Positions 1 to 7,993 are shown, numbered from the stretch's first letter. The stretch: DNA of 64,000 nt from Shimia isoporae (GCF_004346865.1 NZ_SMGR01000001.1:2232001-2296000); one strand, 5' to 3'. Translations and numbers: made by a program. The notes: a model not told the origin generated them from the sequence alone.

Positions 1-354
1 TGCGCGCAGCCCCGACAAGTAGGGCGAAAGCGGCACCGCTGGCACAAGCGGCGCTCGCGCCGCATCCTGCGCCATCTTTATTTCGATCGCGTCGACATCT
101 GCCCCCGGCACAACGGCCGCTACGGCTTCAGCTGCCTCTCGGTTCGTGCCGGCTATGACAAAACTGTCCGGACGAAACTGCTTCGCGGTCAGGTCAAAAG
201 CGAGTGCCTCGGCGATCCGGTCAGCCAAGGCGCTGTCCCCCGCCGCGAAGCCGTGAATCGCATCGAATGCCCAAGCATTCCACGTCGCAGCGAAATCAAA
301 CAAAGTGCCGTCTTTGTCGAAGAGTAATCCGTCCGCCCGCATCGTGTTCTTCAT
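1..354 (-). CDS. HAD-family hydrolase, 5' part only
   Basis: This is the start of a haloacid-dehalogenase-superfamily phosphatase on the minus strand. It runs off the left edge, so 118 codons are visible and the C-terminal half is missing. The N-terminus carries the phosphoacceptor motif FDKDGT (motif I, DxDGT), followed by a helical cap-like stretch rich in Ala. Soluble cytoplasmic phosphatases such as phosphoglycolate phosphatase have this architecture, but the substrate cannot be read from the fragment. The start is set at the ATG ending at 354; another in-frame ATG lies four codons further in. The frame is open throughout. The neighbour DUF3572 gene lies upstream in the same direction, 72 bases away. 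Confidence 0.8.
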   Translation of the reverse strand, partial: MKNTMRADGLLFDKDGTLFDFAATWNAWAFDAIHGFAAGDSALADRIAEALAFDLTAKQFRPDSFVIAGTNREAAEAVAAVVPGADVDAIEIKMAQDAARAPLVPAVPLSPYLSGLRA

Positions 355-426
355 CCCCGAAATTACTGAGCGCGACCTTGCCCGAGGTCGATGTTTGACA
401 CAAGCGCAAGAGTTGATGAATGGCCT

Positions 427-711
427 TCAGGTCCAGTGCATCCGAGCAGACCCTAACAGAACATGCGCCGCCATAAGCGGCTGGTCATAACCGACGCCCT
501 TCGTATCGCAGAACGCCACCACCCAAGCATCATCCATCGTTAAGAATTCAAGCACAGACCCGAGAAAGTCTGCCTCGCCAGCCCGGGCACGCAAATCGTC
601 CACGGACGCACCTGTTGCGCCCATAAACACCGGCAATACCTCATCATTGTTGACAAGCCAAGTCAGCGCATCCAGCGCCAGAGTTTCCGCTGCCTCATGC
701 GATAGCGTCAT
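427..711 (-). CDS. DUF3572 family protein
   Basis: A 94-residue soluble protein that matches the alphaproteobacterial DUF3572 family as I remember it: an acidic helical N-terminus (EAAETLALDALTWL) and a central segment reading LPVFMGATG. There is no signal peptide, membrane segment or catalytic motif. Its function is unknown. It is transcribed divergently from the PleD-like cyclase at 794, a pairing I recall as common in Rhodobacterales. The 82-base space between the two starts holds an inverted repeat at 737-761 that could serve both. The Shine-Dalgarno match before the ATG is poor. Confidence 0.75.
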   Translation of the reverse strand: MTLSHEAAETLALDALTWLVNNDEVLPVFMGATGASVDDLRARAGEADFLGSVLEFLTMDDAWVVAFCDTKGVGYDQPLMAAHVLLGSARMHWT

Positions 712-736
712 TTTTTATCACTTTCGAAAGCTTTTC

Positions 737-761
737 TTAACCTTTGTGGCCGCAAGGTTAA
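737..761. promoter_or_regulatory. Inverted repeat in DUF3572/pleD divergent promoter
   Basis: The arms TTAACCTT (737-744) and AAGGTTAA (754-761) are perfect inverted copies separated by 9 bases, lying between two divergent starts. Each arm contains TTAAC, which is the half-site read by CtrA in alphaproteobacteria. The nine-base spacing differs from the classical TTAA-N7-TTAA arrangement, so CtrA control is only a possibility. Confidence 0.35.
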
Positions 762-793
762 CGCAAACAAATTGCGAGTAACCAGGTCCCGTT

Positions 794-2203
794 ATGACAG
801 GTCATCTTTTGGTCGTCGATAGCATTGCAGCCAACCGGTGCGTGCTGAAAGCCAAGCTTTCCGCAAGCTTTCTCGACATCCGTCAGGCAGAATGCGGACA
901 GGAGGCCTTGTCCATGATCGCGGAAACGCCGCCTGATCTCGTCATCGCCGGGGGCGACCTGACAGACATGACCCGCGAAACCTTCTGCCTCCGTCACAAA
1001 TCCGGCGGCCAGAGCGCGGCGCCGCCCCTCATCGTCGTCGGGCCACACCTTTCTCGCGACCAGCGGCTGTCTGCAATGCGGTCCGGCGCGGATGACGTGC
1101 TTGTATCCCCTTTGAAAGACGCCCCTTTTCTGGCCCGCATACGCTGTCTTTTGCGTGCGCGAGAGACCGTACAGGGCCTTCGCTTGCAAGAATCCGCTGC
1201 CAGAATTCCAGGTCTGCACGAAGAGACCACGAGCTTTGACGCGCCATCTTCAGTTGTGTTTGCGGCGCAAGACGGCAGTGATGCGCTGAGGTGGAGCTCT
1301 TTCCTGAAACCTCTCGTGCCATACAGAATGCGCGCACTCCCCATTGGAGACGCGGTCCGGACGATGTCGCTGTATGCAAACCCTGATTGCTTTGTGATCG
1401 GTGTCCAAACAAATGCGCCAGAGGAAGCTCTTCGCTTTCTTGCCGAAATCCGCGCCCGTTCCACCACCAGAAACTCAGCTGTTCTGATGGTACTTGACCG
1501 CGAGGACGATTCTACGCGCGTCAACGCTTTGGATCTGGGGGCAAACGATGTCATGGCTGGCTGCTTCGATCCCGAAGAAGCGGCTGTCCGACTGGCTGCA
1601 ATACTTGCCCGCAAGCGGTTGACGGACCGGCTTTCAAAATCCGTGGAAGCCGGACTGAATGCAGCCGTCACCGATCCGCTGACCGGGCTCTATAACCGTC
1701 GTTACGCCCTCCCTCAACTCGAACGCATAGCTCACCACGCCCAAGCCACTGGTCACGACTTTGCAGTGATGATGGCTGATCTCGACCACTTCAAAACGGT
1801 CAACGACAAATTCGGACATGCCGCCGGTGATGTTGTGCTTGCAGAAGTCGCTCGCCGCTTGCGCAGCCAAATGGGTGCCGGTGACCTAATTGCGCGCATC
1901 GGCGGGGAAGAATTTCTGATCGTTATGCACAACACCAGCGCTCAGGACGCGACGCAAATGGCGCACCGCCTGCGCGATGTTGTCAGAAGTACCCCGGTCT
2001 ATTTGCGGGCCCGCGACATTCGCGTTCCGGTGACCGTGAGTATTGGCGTGACGATGGGGCACGACAGTTTTGCGACCCGGACTTCGACAAGCAACCCAAA
2101 GCGCCTCGATGCTGGTCTTCTGATTGAGCGCGCGGACCGGGCGCTCTATTCCGCCAAGGCGGACGGACGGGACTCGGTAACGATGACACGTCCCGCCGCG
2201 TGA
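794..2203 (+). CDS. pleD: PleD-like diguanylate cyclase with degenerate receiver
   Basis: A 469-residue cytoplasmic signalling protein with the PleD layout: receiver 1 (about 1-125), receiver-like adaptor (about 150-280) and GGDEF domain (about 295-465). The cyclase active-site signature is intact (RIGGEEF), as are the DxxxFKxxND substrate-binding segment (DLDHFKTVND) and the ending RADRALYSAKADGRD, so synthesis of cyclic di-GMP from two GTP is likely. Compared from memory with Caulobacter PleD, receiver 1 aligns without gaps but lacks the key residues: Asp10 is Ser, phospho-acceptor Asp53 is Gly, Thr83 is Gly and Lys105 is Ser. The inhibitory RxxD site before GGEEF reads GxxD. Control by phosphorylation is therefore unlikely. 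The start lies 82 bases from divergent DUF3572; the stop abuts the convergent gene at 2204. Confidence 0.85.
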   Translation: MTGHLLVVDSIAANRCVLKAKLSASFLDIRQAECGQEALSMIAETPPDLVIAGGDLTDMTRETFCLRHKSGGQSAAPPLIVVGPHLSRDQRLSAMRSGADDVLVSPLKDAPFLARIRCLLRARETVQGLRLQESAARIPGLHEETTSFDAPSSVVFAAQDGSDALRWSSFLKPLVPYRMRALPIGDAVRTMSLYANPDCFVIGVQTNAPEEALRFLAEIRARSTTRNSAVLMVLDREDDSTRVNALDLGANDVMAGCFDPEEAAVRLAAILARKRLTDRLSKSVEAGLNAAVTDPLTGLYNRRYALPQLERIAHHAQATGHDFAVMMADLDHFKTVNDKFGHAAGDVVLAEVARRLRSQMGAGDLIARIGGEEFLIVMHNTSAQDATQMAHRLRDVVRSTPVYLRARDIRVPVTVSIGVTMGHDSFATRTSTSNPKRLDAGLLIERADRALYSAKADGRDSVTMTRPAA

Positions 2204-2737
2204 TCAATCACTCTCGCTGGGGCCCTCTTTGGGACCAAGGTCTTTCTTGCCCTTTTTATGCTTGTCCGGACCGCGTTTCAGCACTTCTTCAAGCCTGTCG
2301 GCATACGCTGATCGCTCCTCAGGTGTCATCGCGGAAATACGTTCCACCAGTTTTGCACGAGCTAGGTCGCGCCGCCCCTCTGCGGACCGGTCAATGTCGC
2401 GCAGGGTGTCATTCAGAACCACCGGATCAAATGCATCCGAGCGCAACACCTCCACTGTCTGCAGATATAGGGCCCGATCTCCCATCAGCGTGTGCCCGCC
2501 ATCCCGATAGCTCTGCCGGATTGCGCGCCCCACTGCGCGACGGTCTTCGCGGCTAAGGGCTTGAACATACGGCGTTCCGAACCGTTCCTTGGCACCCGGC
2601 CCGTCTCCGCCGTGTCCACCACGATGGGACAGAACAGCCCCCCCGATCACGCCAAGGACCAGAAGGTTCACCGCCAATGACGCCACCAGCAATCCGCGCA
2701 ACGGTCGGCGTTGTTTCTTTTCATCGATCTGCGTCAT
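2204..2737 (-). CDS. Periplasmic Spy/CpxP-like (metal-resistance family) membrane-anchored protein
   Basis: A 177-residue protein with a short basic cytoplasmic tail, one membrane segment (about residues 14-38, reading LLVASLAVNLLVLGVIGGAVL) and a periplasmic helical, charged domain ending in a Lys-rich tail. The helical part, with repeated LSREDRRAVGRAIR- and MTPEERSAYADRLEE-like segments, resembles the heavy-metal-resistance/Spy-like periplasmic family. It lies last in a same-strand group with the ECF sigma factor and its presumed anti-sigma partner, which suggests an envelope or metal-stress role. An AAAGG ribosome site lies 8 bases before the ATG. It ends directly against the stop of the cyclase gene. 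Function is inferred from fold likeness only. Confidence 0.65.
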   Translation of the reverse strand: MTQIDEKKQRRPLRGLLVASLAVNLLVLGVIGGAVLSHRGGHGGDGPGAKERFGTPYVQALSREDRRAVGRAIRQSYRDGGHTLMGDRALYLQTVEVLRSDAFDPVVLNDTLRDIDRSAEGRRDLARAKLVERISAMTPEERSAYADRLEEVLKRGPDKHKKGKKDLGPKEGPSESD

Positions 2738-2771
2738 GATTGCGCCTTTCGTCTCTCACCCGGCGGCCCCG

Positions 2772-3170
2772 TCAGTTGCCCAGAAAGGCATAACTTGCGT
2801 CCAACGCCGAGAGATAGGTTTCTTCACTCGATACAATCAGGCTGGTGCCGATGTCGCTTTGCAACATTGCCGGCCCCGCCGCCACTCCAATCCAGACACC
2901 GGCCACGGTGGCTGCAGCCAATCCGGACACGGACTGCCACCCACCAAGCAAAGCAACGGCCTTCGCCACAAAAGACGCCCGCGGTACTTCAGCGGCCTGC
3001 GCGACCGGGTTCGACACCGGCATCGCTGCTTCTGCATCAGCAAGCACACGCGCCATGAAGTCCGGCGTAGGATCAGCAGCCGCATCATCCTTGGCTGCCG
3101 CAAAAAGCGAGTCGAGCAACGCCTCGTCTTCGCGCGCCAGCGGCGTTTTTTCTCTGTCTTTGTCAGCCAT
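2772..3170 (-). CDS. Putative anti-sigma factor (single membrane segment)
   Basis: A 132-residue protein whose start overlaps the end of the ECF sigma gene by 8 bases. The N-terminal half is an acidic cytoplasmic region (DEALLDSLFAAAKDD, TPDFMARVLADAEAA). A hydrophobic segment around residues 82-100 (SGLAAATVAGVWIGVAAGPA) would cross the membrane, leaving a short periplasmic tail. Position and topology are those of an anti-sigma factor. No ZAS zinc motif (HxxxCxxC) is present. Proteins of this type are often labelled dihydroorotate dehydrogenase in databases, as I recall, but nothing here supports an enzyme. The role is inference from context. Confidence 0.6.
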   Translation of the reverse strand: MADKDREKTPLAREDEALLDSLFAAAKDDAAADPTPDFMARVLADAEAAMPVSNPVAQAAEVPRASFVAKAVALLGGWQSVSGLAAATVAGVWIGVAAGPAMLQSDIGTSLIVSSEETYLSALDASYAFLGN

Positions 3171-3747
3171 CGGTATACCCCAATGCTTCGCGCTGTCCGG
3201 CCAGAGCCTTGGCCAGCGTCCGTTTCCCCCGCGCCGTCAGACTTTCCACAGCCTCGACGCTTATGTCCATGATCTCGGCAATCTCGGGATTGCCCAGACC
3301 TTCGATGTGGCGCAACACGACCGCTTCTCTTTGGCGATCTGGCAGCGTCGCCAAAGCGGTTTGCAAAGCGTCCTGACGCGCCCGATCCTGCATCGTTTCC
3401 GCCGCAGACTTGGCGTCGTCCTCAGGTTCGGGAATCGCATCGAGAGCGACGCCACGCGCCTTGCGCAACCGGTCAGTCGCAAGATTGGCCACCACACGAT
3501 ATAGCCATGTCGTCACCTTGGCCTCACCTTGTCGCCAGTCAGGCGCGATTTTCCAGAGCCGGATCAAGGCTTCTTGCGCCACGTCTTCCGCATCAGCCTG
3601 ACTCCCCAGCATCCGGTAGGCATGCGCATAAACCCGAGGCGTCAACCGCAAGGTCAACGCGCGGGCCGCCGCGCCATCCCCATTTGCGTAAAGCACCAAA
3701 AGCGCTTCATCAGGGATATCCTGTTGCTGGTCATAGGGCATTGTCAT
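3163..3747 (-). CDS. ECF-family RNA polymerase sigma factor
   Basis: A 194-residue sigma-70 family protein of the extracytoplasmic-function type. Region 2 is visible at about 25-95 (YAHAYRMLGSQADAEDVAQE, then WLYRVVANLATDRLRK) and region 4 at about 125-180 (LATLPDRQREAVVLRHIEGL, then the helix-turn-helix EIAEIMDISVEAVESLTARG). It should direct RNA polymerase to a small stress regulon. It overlaps the putative anti-sigma gene by 8 bases, so the two are co-translated. Two ATGs (at 3747 and 3741) are possible starts; neither has a strong ribosome site. The EF-hand gene 89 bases upstream on the same strand may be part of the same unit or its target. Confidence 0.92.
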   Translation of the reverse strand: MTMPYDQQQDIPDEALLVLYANGDGAAARALTLRLTPRVYAHAYRMLGSQADAEDVAQEALIRLWKIAPDWRQGEAKVTTWLYRVVANLATDRLRKARGVALDAIPEPEDDAKSAAETMQDRARQDALQTALATLPDRQREAVVLRHIEGLGNPEIAEIMDISVEAVESLTARGKRTLAKALAGQREALGYTDG

Positions 3748-3836
3748 GGTCCCGATGGCTAGCCTGTGTCCGTACGTGTTGCAATCTCGGCATTATCGTC
3801 GGACGGCGAATGGCCGCCCGACGATCCTGACAAACC

Positions 3837-4433
3837 TCAGTTACCCTGAGCTTTGCCTGCGCGTTTCTTGCCGAATTTACCGGCCTCGAACTCCTCCTTG
3901 GAGATCACGCCATCGCCATTGGTGTCGAGTTTTTCAAACATCTTGGCTTTTCGGTCGGCCATTTTGGCTTGTCGCTCGGCCTTGTGCGCGTCGAATTCTG
4001 CCTGGCTGATCTTGCCGTCTCCGTCGGCGTCCATACGCTCAAACATCTTGGCATGACGATCGCCGCGCGGTTTCATTTCGTCTTCGGTCAACTTACCGTC
4101 GCCGTTTGTGTCCATTTTGGAGAACATTTTGTCCAGCTTCTTGGCACGACGGTCCGAATTGCCCTCACTACCTTCCTTGGCCGAGAACTTCGATTTCATC
4201 TCTTCCAAAGAAATCGCGCCGTCTCCGTCCGTATCAAGCTGCATGAAACGCGACTTGGCGTGTGCTTCCATCTCTTCAACGGTGATGAAACCGTCGCCGT
4301 TGGTATCCAGTTGTTCAAAGGTCATGGGCTCACCGCCACGATGATGCCGGTCGCCTTCCTTGGCTGACGCGCCCACTGCGGTAACACTCAGGGCTGCGAC
4401 GACAACACCACCAATAAAATAACTCGTTTTCAT
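3837..4433 (-). CDS. Exported EF-hand protein with five calcium loops
   Basis: A 198-residue secreted or periplasmic protein with an N-terminal signal peptide (MKTSYFIGGVVVAALSVTAV, then GASA). Five canonical EF-hand loops are visible at residues 43-54, 67-78, 108-119, 135-146 and 170-181 (DTNGDG, DTDGDG, DTNGDG, DADGDG, DTNGDG, each ending in Glu at position 12). The last lies near a Lys-rich tail. It most likely binds calcium outside the cytoplasm. A longer frame begins at 4469, but an AAGGAG site 9 bases before the ATG ending at 4433, together with the signal peptide beginning there, fixes this start. It precedes the ECF sigma group on the same strand. An odd number of EF-hands is unusual because they normally pair. 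Confidence 0.9.
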   Translation of the reverse strand: MKTSYFIGGVVVAALSVTAVGASAKEGDRHHRGGEPMTFEQLDTNGDGFITVEEMEAHAKSRFMQLDTDGDGAISLEEMKSKFSAKEGSEGNSDRRAKKLDKMFSKMDTNGDGKLTEDEMKPRGDRHAKMFERMDADGDGKISQAEFDAHKAERQAKMADRKAKMFEKLDTNGDGVISKEEFEAGKFGKKRAGKAQGN

Positions 4434-4659
4434 GTCTTCGGTCTCCTTCAGAAAATGCGCATGGCGCATCGGCTCTCTGTGCCTGTTTCGTGATGGTGAA
4501 ACGGCCGGAGCGGCGTTTTCCGTCGCAGTTTCCGATATTTTTTTTTAGGCTGGCCCCGCTTGGCTTTTGCGACATGGCGACGCAAGCGCATTTGCGCCCT
4601 TTTAACTCGGCTGCACTAGGGTCATCTTGATAGCGCGAACAGATCAAAGTGTATTGAGT

Positions 4660-5055
4660 ATGAGCACAGTGACAGACCCGATTTCCGAAACCGCCATCGA
4701 AAACGAGCGCCCTGTAAAACCGGCGCTTTTGCGCGGCTGGAAACGTAAGTGCCCCAACTGCGGCACAGGCCCAATGTTCAAAGGCTATCTCAAGGTCCGC
4801 GACCATTGCCCGGTCTGCAAACAGGATCTTTCGCACCAGCGGGCTGACGACGGACCTGCCTATCTGACCATTCTGATTGTTGGCCATATCCTGGCGCCCC
4901 TTCTGCACGTCGCCTTTGTCCACTGGCGTCCGGACCCACTCATTCTCTTCACCGTTTTTGCGGTTGGCTGCGTCGGGCTCTCGCTCTACCTTCTGCCCAG
5001 ACTGAAGGGCTGTGTCGTTGCGTTTCAATGGGCACGAAGGATGCACGGATTCTGA
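4660..5055 (+). CDS. DUF983 family membrane protein
   Basis: A 131-residue protein of the DUF983 family. Two zinc-ribbon-like Cys pairs (CPNCG and CPVCK) stand before two membrane segments (about YLTILIVGHILAPLLHVAF and LILFTVFAVGCVGLSLYLL). The RGWKRKCPNCGTGPMFKGYL region is typical of the family. Function is unknown; it is widespread in alphaproteobacteria. The frame extends upstream to a TTG at 4627, but the ATG at 4660 is preferred because family members start close to this point. The ribosome site is weak. The Nudix gene follows 41 bases downstream in the same direction. Confidence 0.85.
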   Translation: MSTVTDPISETAIENERPVKPALLRGWKRKCPNCGTGPMFKGYLKVRDHCPVCKQDLSHQRADDGPAYLTILIVGHILAPLLHVAFVHWRPDPLILFTVFAVGCVGLSLYLLPRLKGCVVAFQWARRMHGF

Positions 5056-5096
5056 AATCCGTTCTATAAAGGCCCCGCACGATCCGAGGGGAATTC

Positions 5097-5810
5097 ATGA
5101 GCACGCCATCTGTCGACAAAACCGCCATCCGCAATGCCGCAACAGTTATAGTGCTGCGTGATCGCGAGACGAACCCGCAGATCCTGATGGGGCAACGTGG
5201 CGCCAAAGCGGCCTTTATGCCCAACAAGTTTGTCTTTCCAGGCGGTGCAGTGGACGCGGCAGACAGCAACATCACCCTAGCCCGCCCCTTGCCCGCGGTT
5301 TGCGAGGCCCGATTGGGCGAACAATCTGCACCGAATCTCGCCCATCCACTTGCGGTTGCGGCAGTGCGTGAACTCTGGGAAGAAACCGGACTGATCCTTG
5401 GCGAACAGGGCACATGGGCAAGCGCCCCTCCCTCAGATTGGGAAACTTTCGCAGCCACCGGTCACCTGCCGCGTGCCGACGCGCTGCAATTTGTATTTCG
5501 TGCCATTACGCCTCCCGGACGTCCGCGCCGGTTTGATGCACGTTTTTTCCTGTTGGACGCGGCCGCAGTCGCCACCGATCTGGACGACTTTTCCGCAGCC
5601 TGTGACGAGCTGTCCCACCTGCAATGGGTCCCGCTCAAGAAAGCGCGCGAATTTGATCTGCCCTTCATCACCGAAGTGGTGTTGGCTGAGGTCGAGGGCC
5701 GCCTTGACCGTCCTGAGGCGCCGGAAAACGTCCCGTTTTTCAAGAACGATGACGAAGCAAGCCACTTTTTGCGCCTGCGCGGCCACGCGCCGGATTGGGA
5801 TCGCGACTAG
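5097..5810 (+). CDS. NUDIX hydrolase with interrupted Nudix box
   Basis: A 237-residue Nudix-fold pyrophosphohydrolase. The first half of the box is recognised in FPGGAVDAAD and the catalytic half in RELWEETGL, but about 35 residues lie between them instead of the usual spacing. A similar insertion occurs in NUDT19/RP2-like and some CoA-diphosphatase relatives, so a CoA or nucleotide-sugar diphosphate could be the substrate. This is not provable from sequence. The ATG has a GAGGGG site 5 bases upstream. The stop overlaps the convergent DMT transporter by 4 bases. Confidence 0.88.
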   Translation: MSTPSVDKTAIRNAATVIVLRDRETNPQILMGQRGAKAAFMPNKFVFPGGAVDAADSNITLARPLPAVCEARLGEQSAPNLAHPLAVAAVRELWEETGLILGEQGTWASAPPSDWETFAATGHLPRADALQFVFRAITPPGRPRRFDARFFLLDAAAVATDLDDFSAACDELSHLQWVPLKKAREFDLPFITEVVLAEVEGRLDRPEAPENVPFFKNDDEASHFLRLRGHAPDWDRD

Positions 5811-6709
5811 GCGTAAAGAATCAATCCAAAGATAGAAGCCGCCAGCAGCGCCATGCCGAAGTATTCCCGCCTGCTGATCGTTTCGCGGAAGAACAGCACA
5901 GTGCCGACAATGCCAAAAACGAGTTCGATCTGACCAACGGCTTTGACATATGCTGCGTTCTGTAGCGTGAACGCGGTAAACCAGCAGAAAGTACCTGCCA
6001 TGCTGGTAAGGCCTATAAACCCTGCGCTCTTGTAGGCGGCCAACACCCGCCCGACCTCTCCCGGTTCCCGAAGCTGCAGCCAAGTCCACATGGAAACCAT
6101 CTGCATGGCTGTTACAGCCGCCAGCGTGACCAGAGCGCGCGCCAGAGGCGCGTCCAACTCCACCGCCAAAGACGCTCCGCGATACGCCACGGCGGAAACA
6201 CCGAACAAAGCTCCCGCGGTTAGCCCAAGCGCCGCCGAAGGGCTCAGAATACGCCGCCAACCGGTGCCTGTCGCCTCGATTGGCCCTGACAAAACCAAAA
6301 CCCCTGCAACACCAACGACGATCGCGCCAAACCCGACAATTGAGACTGTTTCGGAGAGCAAAACGAGCCCGATCAAGACCGTGAAGAATACCTCGCTTTT
6401 GATAAACGCCATGCCCACCGCGAGGTTCCTGCGGCCAAACAGCAAGACTGTGCACACTGTGGCCGTGATCTGCGCCGCGCCACCCAGCATGCCGAACATC
6501 CAGAAGTCCAACCCCAGCACGGGCAAATCAATGCGGCCTGCGGCGACAAACCCGACAAGGATCAGGCAAGCAACGGGCGCGGAATAAAGAAAGCGGGCAA
6601 AAGTCGCCCCTGCCGCTGATAGCGACACTGACGCCAGATGTTTCTGCAACATGAAGCGCACGGTCTGAAACGCGGCCGCAGCCACAGAGGCAATAATCCA
6701 AAGTTCCAT
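5807..6709 (-). CDS. DMT-superfamily (EamA) transporter
   Basis: A 300-residue inner-membrane protein with about ten hydrophobic segments arranged as two EamA repeats, typical of the drug/metabolite transporter superfamily. The first repeat covers roughly residues 1-145 and the second 150-300 (GLTAGALFGVSAVAYRGASL, ending FFRETISRREYFGMALLAAS). Substrates of such carriers cannot be told from sequence. It ends in a 4-base convergent overlap with the Nudix gene and begins 66 bases after the end of the desaturase gene on the same strand, so transcription could be shared. Confidence 0.85.
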   Translation of the reverse strand: MELWIIASVAAAAFQTVRFMLQKHLASVSLSAAGATFARFLYSAPVACLILVGFVAAGRIDLPVLGLDFWMFGMLGGAAQITATVCTVLLFGRRNLAVGMAFIKSEVFFTVLIGLVLLSETVSIVGFGAIVVGVAGVLVLSGPIEATGTGWRRILSPSAALGLTAGALFGVSAVAYRGASLAVELDAPLARALVTLAAVTAMQMVSMWTWLQLREPGEVGRVLAAYKSAGFIGLTSMAGTFCWFTAFTLQNAAYVKAVGQIELVFGIVGTVLFFRETISRREYFGMALLAASIFGLILYA

Positions 6710-6775
6710 GGCGGCATTGATGACCCGCGCTTATGCGAAAGTCACGCCCGTTCAGTCAAAGCGCGCGATTAGCGC

Positions 6776-7681
6776 CTATTCTCCGCCCCACAGCGGATGC
6801 GGCACAGGGTCTTTTCGCTTCAGGAAAAACCGCCGGAACACCTCCGCATAACTACGGAAATAGTAACCTTCATTGCGCATTAGATACCGGCCGCGGTTCT
6901 CCCGGAACAATATCGGCAAACGGTACCAGGGCACACGCGGGTGCATGTGGTGCACGACGTGCAGATTGTTGTTCAAAAAGATCCAGGCCAGCGGGCCTCG
7001 ATCATCGATGATCACCGTCCGTCCCCGCGCTTTTGCATGGGCCTGATGTTCCAGAAAAGTCCGGATTTTAAGGATCGAGAGCGCACAATACGCGCTCAGA
7101 AGGTAGGCCCAAACCGGCATTTGACCGACGGCAACCAGCCACCATACGACGATCGCCACAGCGGGAACGTGCAAGAGCCAGCCGACAAGAACCGCGGTAT
7201 TGCCACGCGCGATCTCCTGCGCGTCAGACCGCATGAACGCCAATTGCCCCAAAAGCGGTCCGACCATAAGGCGTCCCAAAAGCGTATTGTTGAAATCATG
7301 AACAAGCTGCAGCCATCGCGGCATACGCGCCCAGCGCTTCGGATCGAGAAAATTGGTCTCCGGATCGTCGTAGGGATCAGTCAGATGACTGTCCTTGTGG
7401 TGCGCCAGATGGGTATCGCGAAACCGCAAATATGGGATGCATAGTCCGACGGCCGGAAACACCAGAGCCTCGCTTGCCAGTTGGGATTGGAACGGGTGCC
7501 CGTGCAGAACCTCATGGCTCAAGGAACTGTGCAACGCCATCGCAATCACCGTAAGCGCCATGCCCAACGGAAGGAACCAGTCCGCAACCCAGACAGTGCC
7601 TAGCGCGTAAGTGACATAACACAGAACAACCAGTCCAAGCGTCGGCCATTCCACCTTAGGGGTCTTGCGTGGATCAGCCAT
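6776..7681 (-). CDS. Membrane fatty-acid desaturase-type di-iron enzyme
   Basis: A 301-residue membrane desaturase or hydroxylase. Three histidine boxes are visible: HEVLH (HX3H), HLAHH (HX2HH) and HVVHH (HX2HH), which bind the di-iron centre. Hydrophobic stretches between them form the membrane anchors. The substrate might be an acyl lipid, a carotenoid or another lipid. The frame opens further upstream at 7729, but the ATG ending at 7681 overlaps the stop of the DUF2061 gene by 8 bases and begins MADPRKTPK, so translation coupling favours it. The enzyme probably works with a neighbour-independent electron donor; none is encoded nearby. Confidence 0.87.
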   Translation of the reverse strand: MADPRKTPKVEWPTLGLVVLCYVTYALGTVWVADWFLPLGMALTVIAMALHSSLSHEVLHGHPFQSQLASEALVFPAVGLCIPYLRFRDTHLAHHKDSHLTDPYDDPETNFLDPKRWARMPRWLQLVHDFNNTLLGRLMVGPLLGQLAFMRSDAQEIARGNTAVLVGWLLHVPAVAIVVWWLVAVGQMPVWAYLLSAYCALSILKIRTFLEHQAHAKARGRTVIIDDRGPLAWIFLNNNLHVVHHMHPRVPWYRLPILFRENRGRYLMRNEGYYFRSYAEVFRRFFLKRKDPVPHPLWGGE

Positions 7682-7880
7682 GGATGCGCCCCCAGCGAAC
7701 GCCAGCCCAGATGCGCTCGTATACAACATACATGGACAGCCCCAGCGCCGCGTTGACTACGGCCATTTTCCCGCCCAGAGCCATAGACCCCGTCGCAACC
7801 AATCCAACCAAGGCCATCGTGGCCAGTCCGATCGCATTCCAGATCACAGCCTTCAACACAGAGCGCCGCCGCGTTTCCAT
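7674..7880 (-). CDS. DUF2061 small membrane protein
   Basis: A 68-residue protein with two membrane segments (about VIWNAIGLATMALVGLVATG and AVVNAALGLSMYVVYERI). The pattern RRSVLKAVIWNAIG...YERIW matches DUF2061 as I recall it. The function is unknown. It overlaps the desaturase start by 8 bases and leads that unit, which hints at a joint role in membrane lipid chemistry, but this is only context. The start is on the edge of the promoter region shared with the divergent XRE regulator. Confidence 0.8.
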   Translation of the reverse strand: METRRRSVLKAVIWNAIGLATMALVGLVATGSMALGGKMAVVNAALGLSMYVVYERIWAGVRWGRIHG

Positions 7881-7957
7881 TCCGTCCTCACCTTATGAAA
7901 GTCATCCCTCACAAACGTGTTACCGCTCTTACGCTGCGGTGAGGATTCTGAATGTGA

Positions 7958-7993
7958 TTAACAAAACTCCGCACAAGTGATATTTATCACCGT
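7958..7993 (+). promoter_or_regulatory. Candidate leaderless promoter of XRE regulator, with palindromic operator
   Basis: TTAACA (7958-7963) and TATTTA (7981-7986) are separated by 17 bases and fit a sigma-70 type promoter. Initiation about 7 bases downstream would fall on or next to the ATG at 7994, and no Shine-Dalgarno sequence precedes that ATG, so a leaderless transcript is plausible. A perfect palindrome GTGATA-TT-TATCAC (7977-7990) covers the -10 region, and a similar GTGATATTATC follows just inside the gene. This would suit self-repression. Confidence 0.45.

Noticed and set aside
2772-3170. Dihydroorotate dehydrogenase
   Set aside because: The protein has 132 residues with one membrane segment and no flavin or catalytic motifs. 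Its overlap with an ECF sigma gene points to an anti-sigma role.
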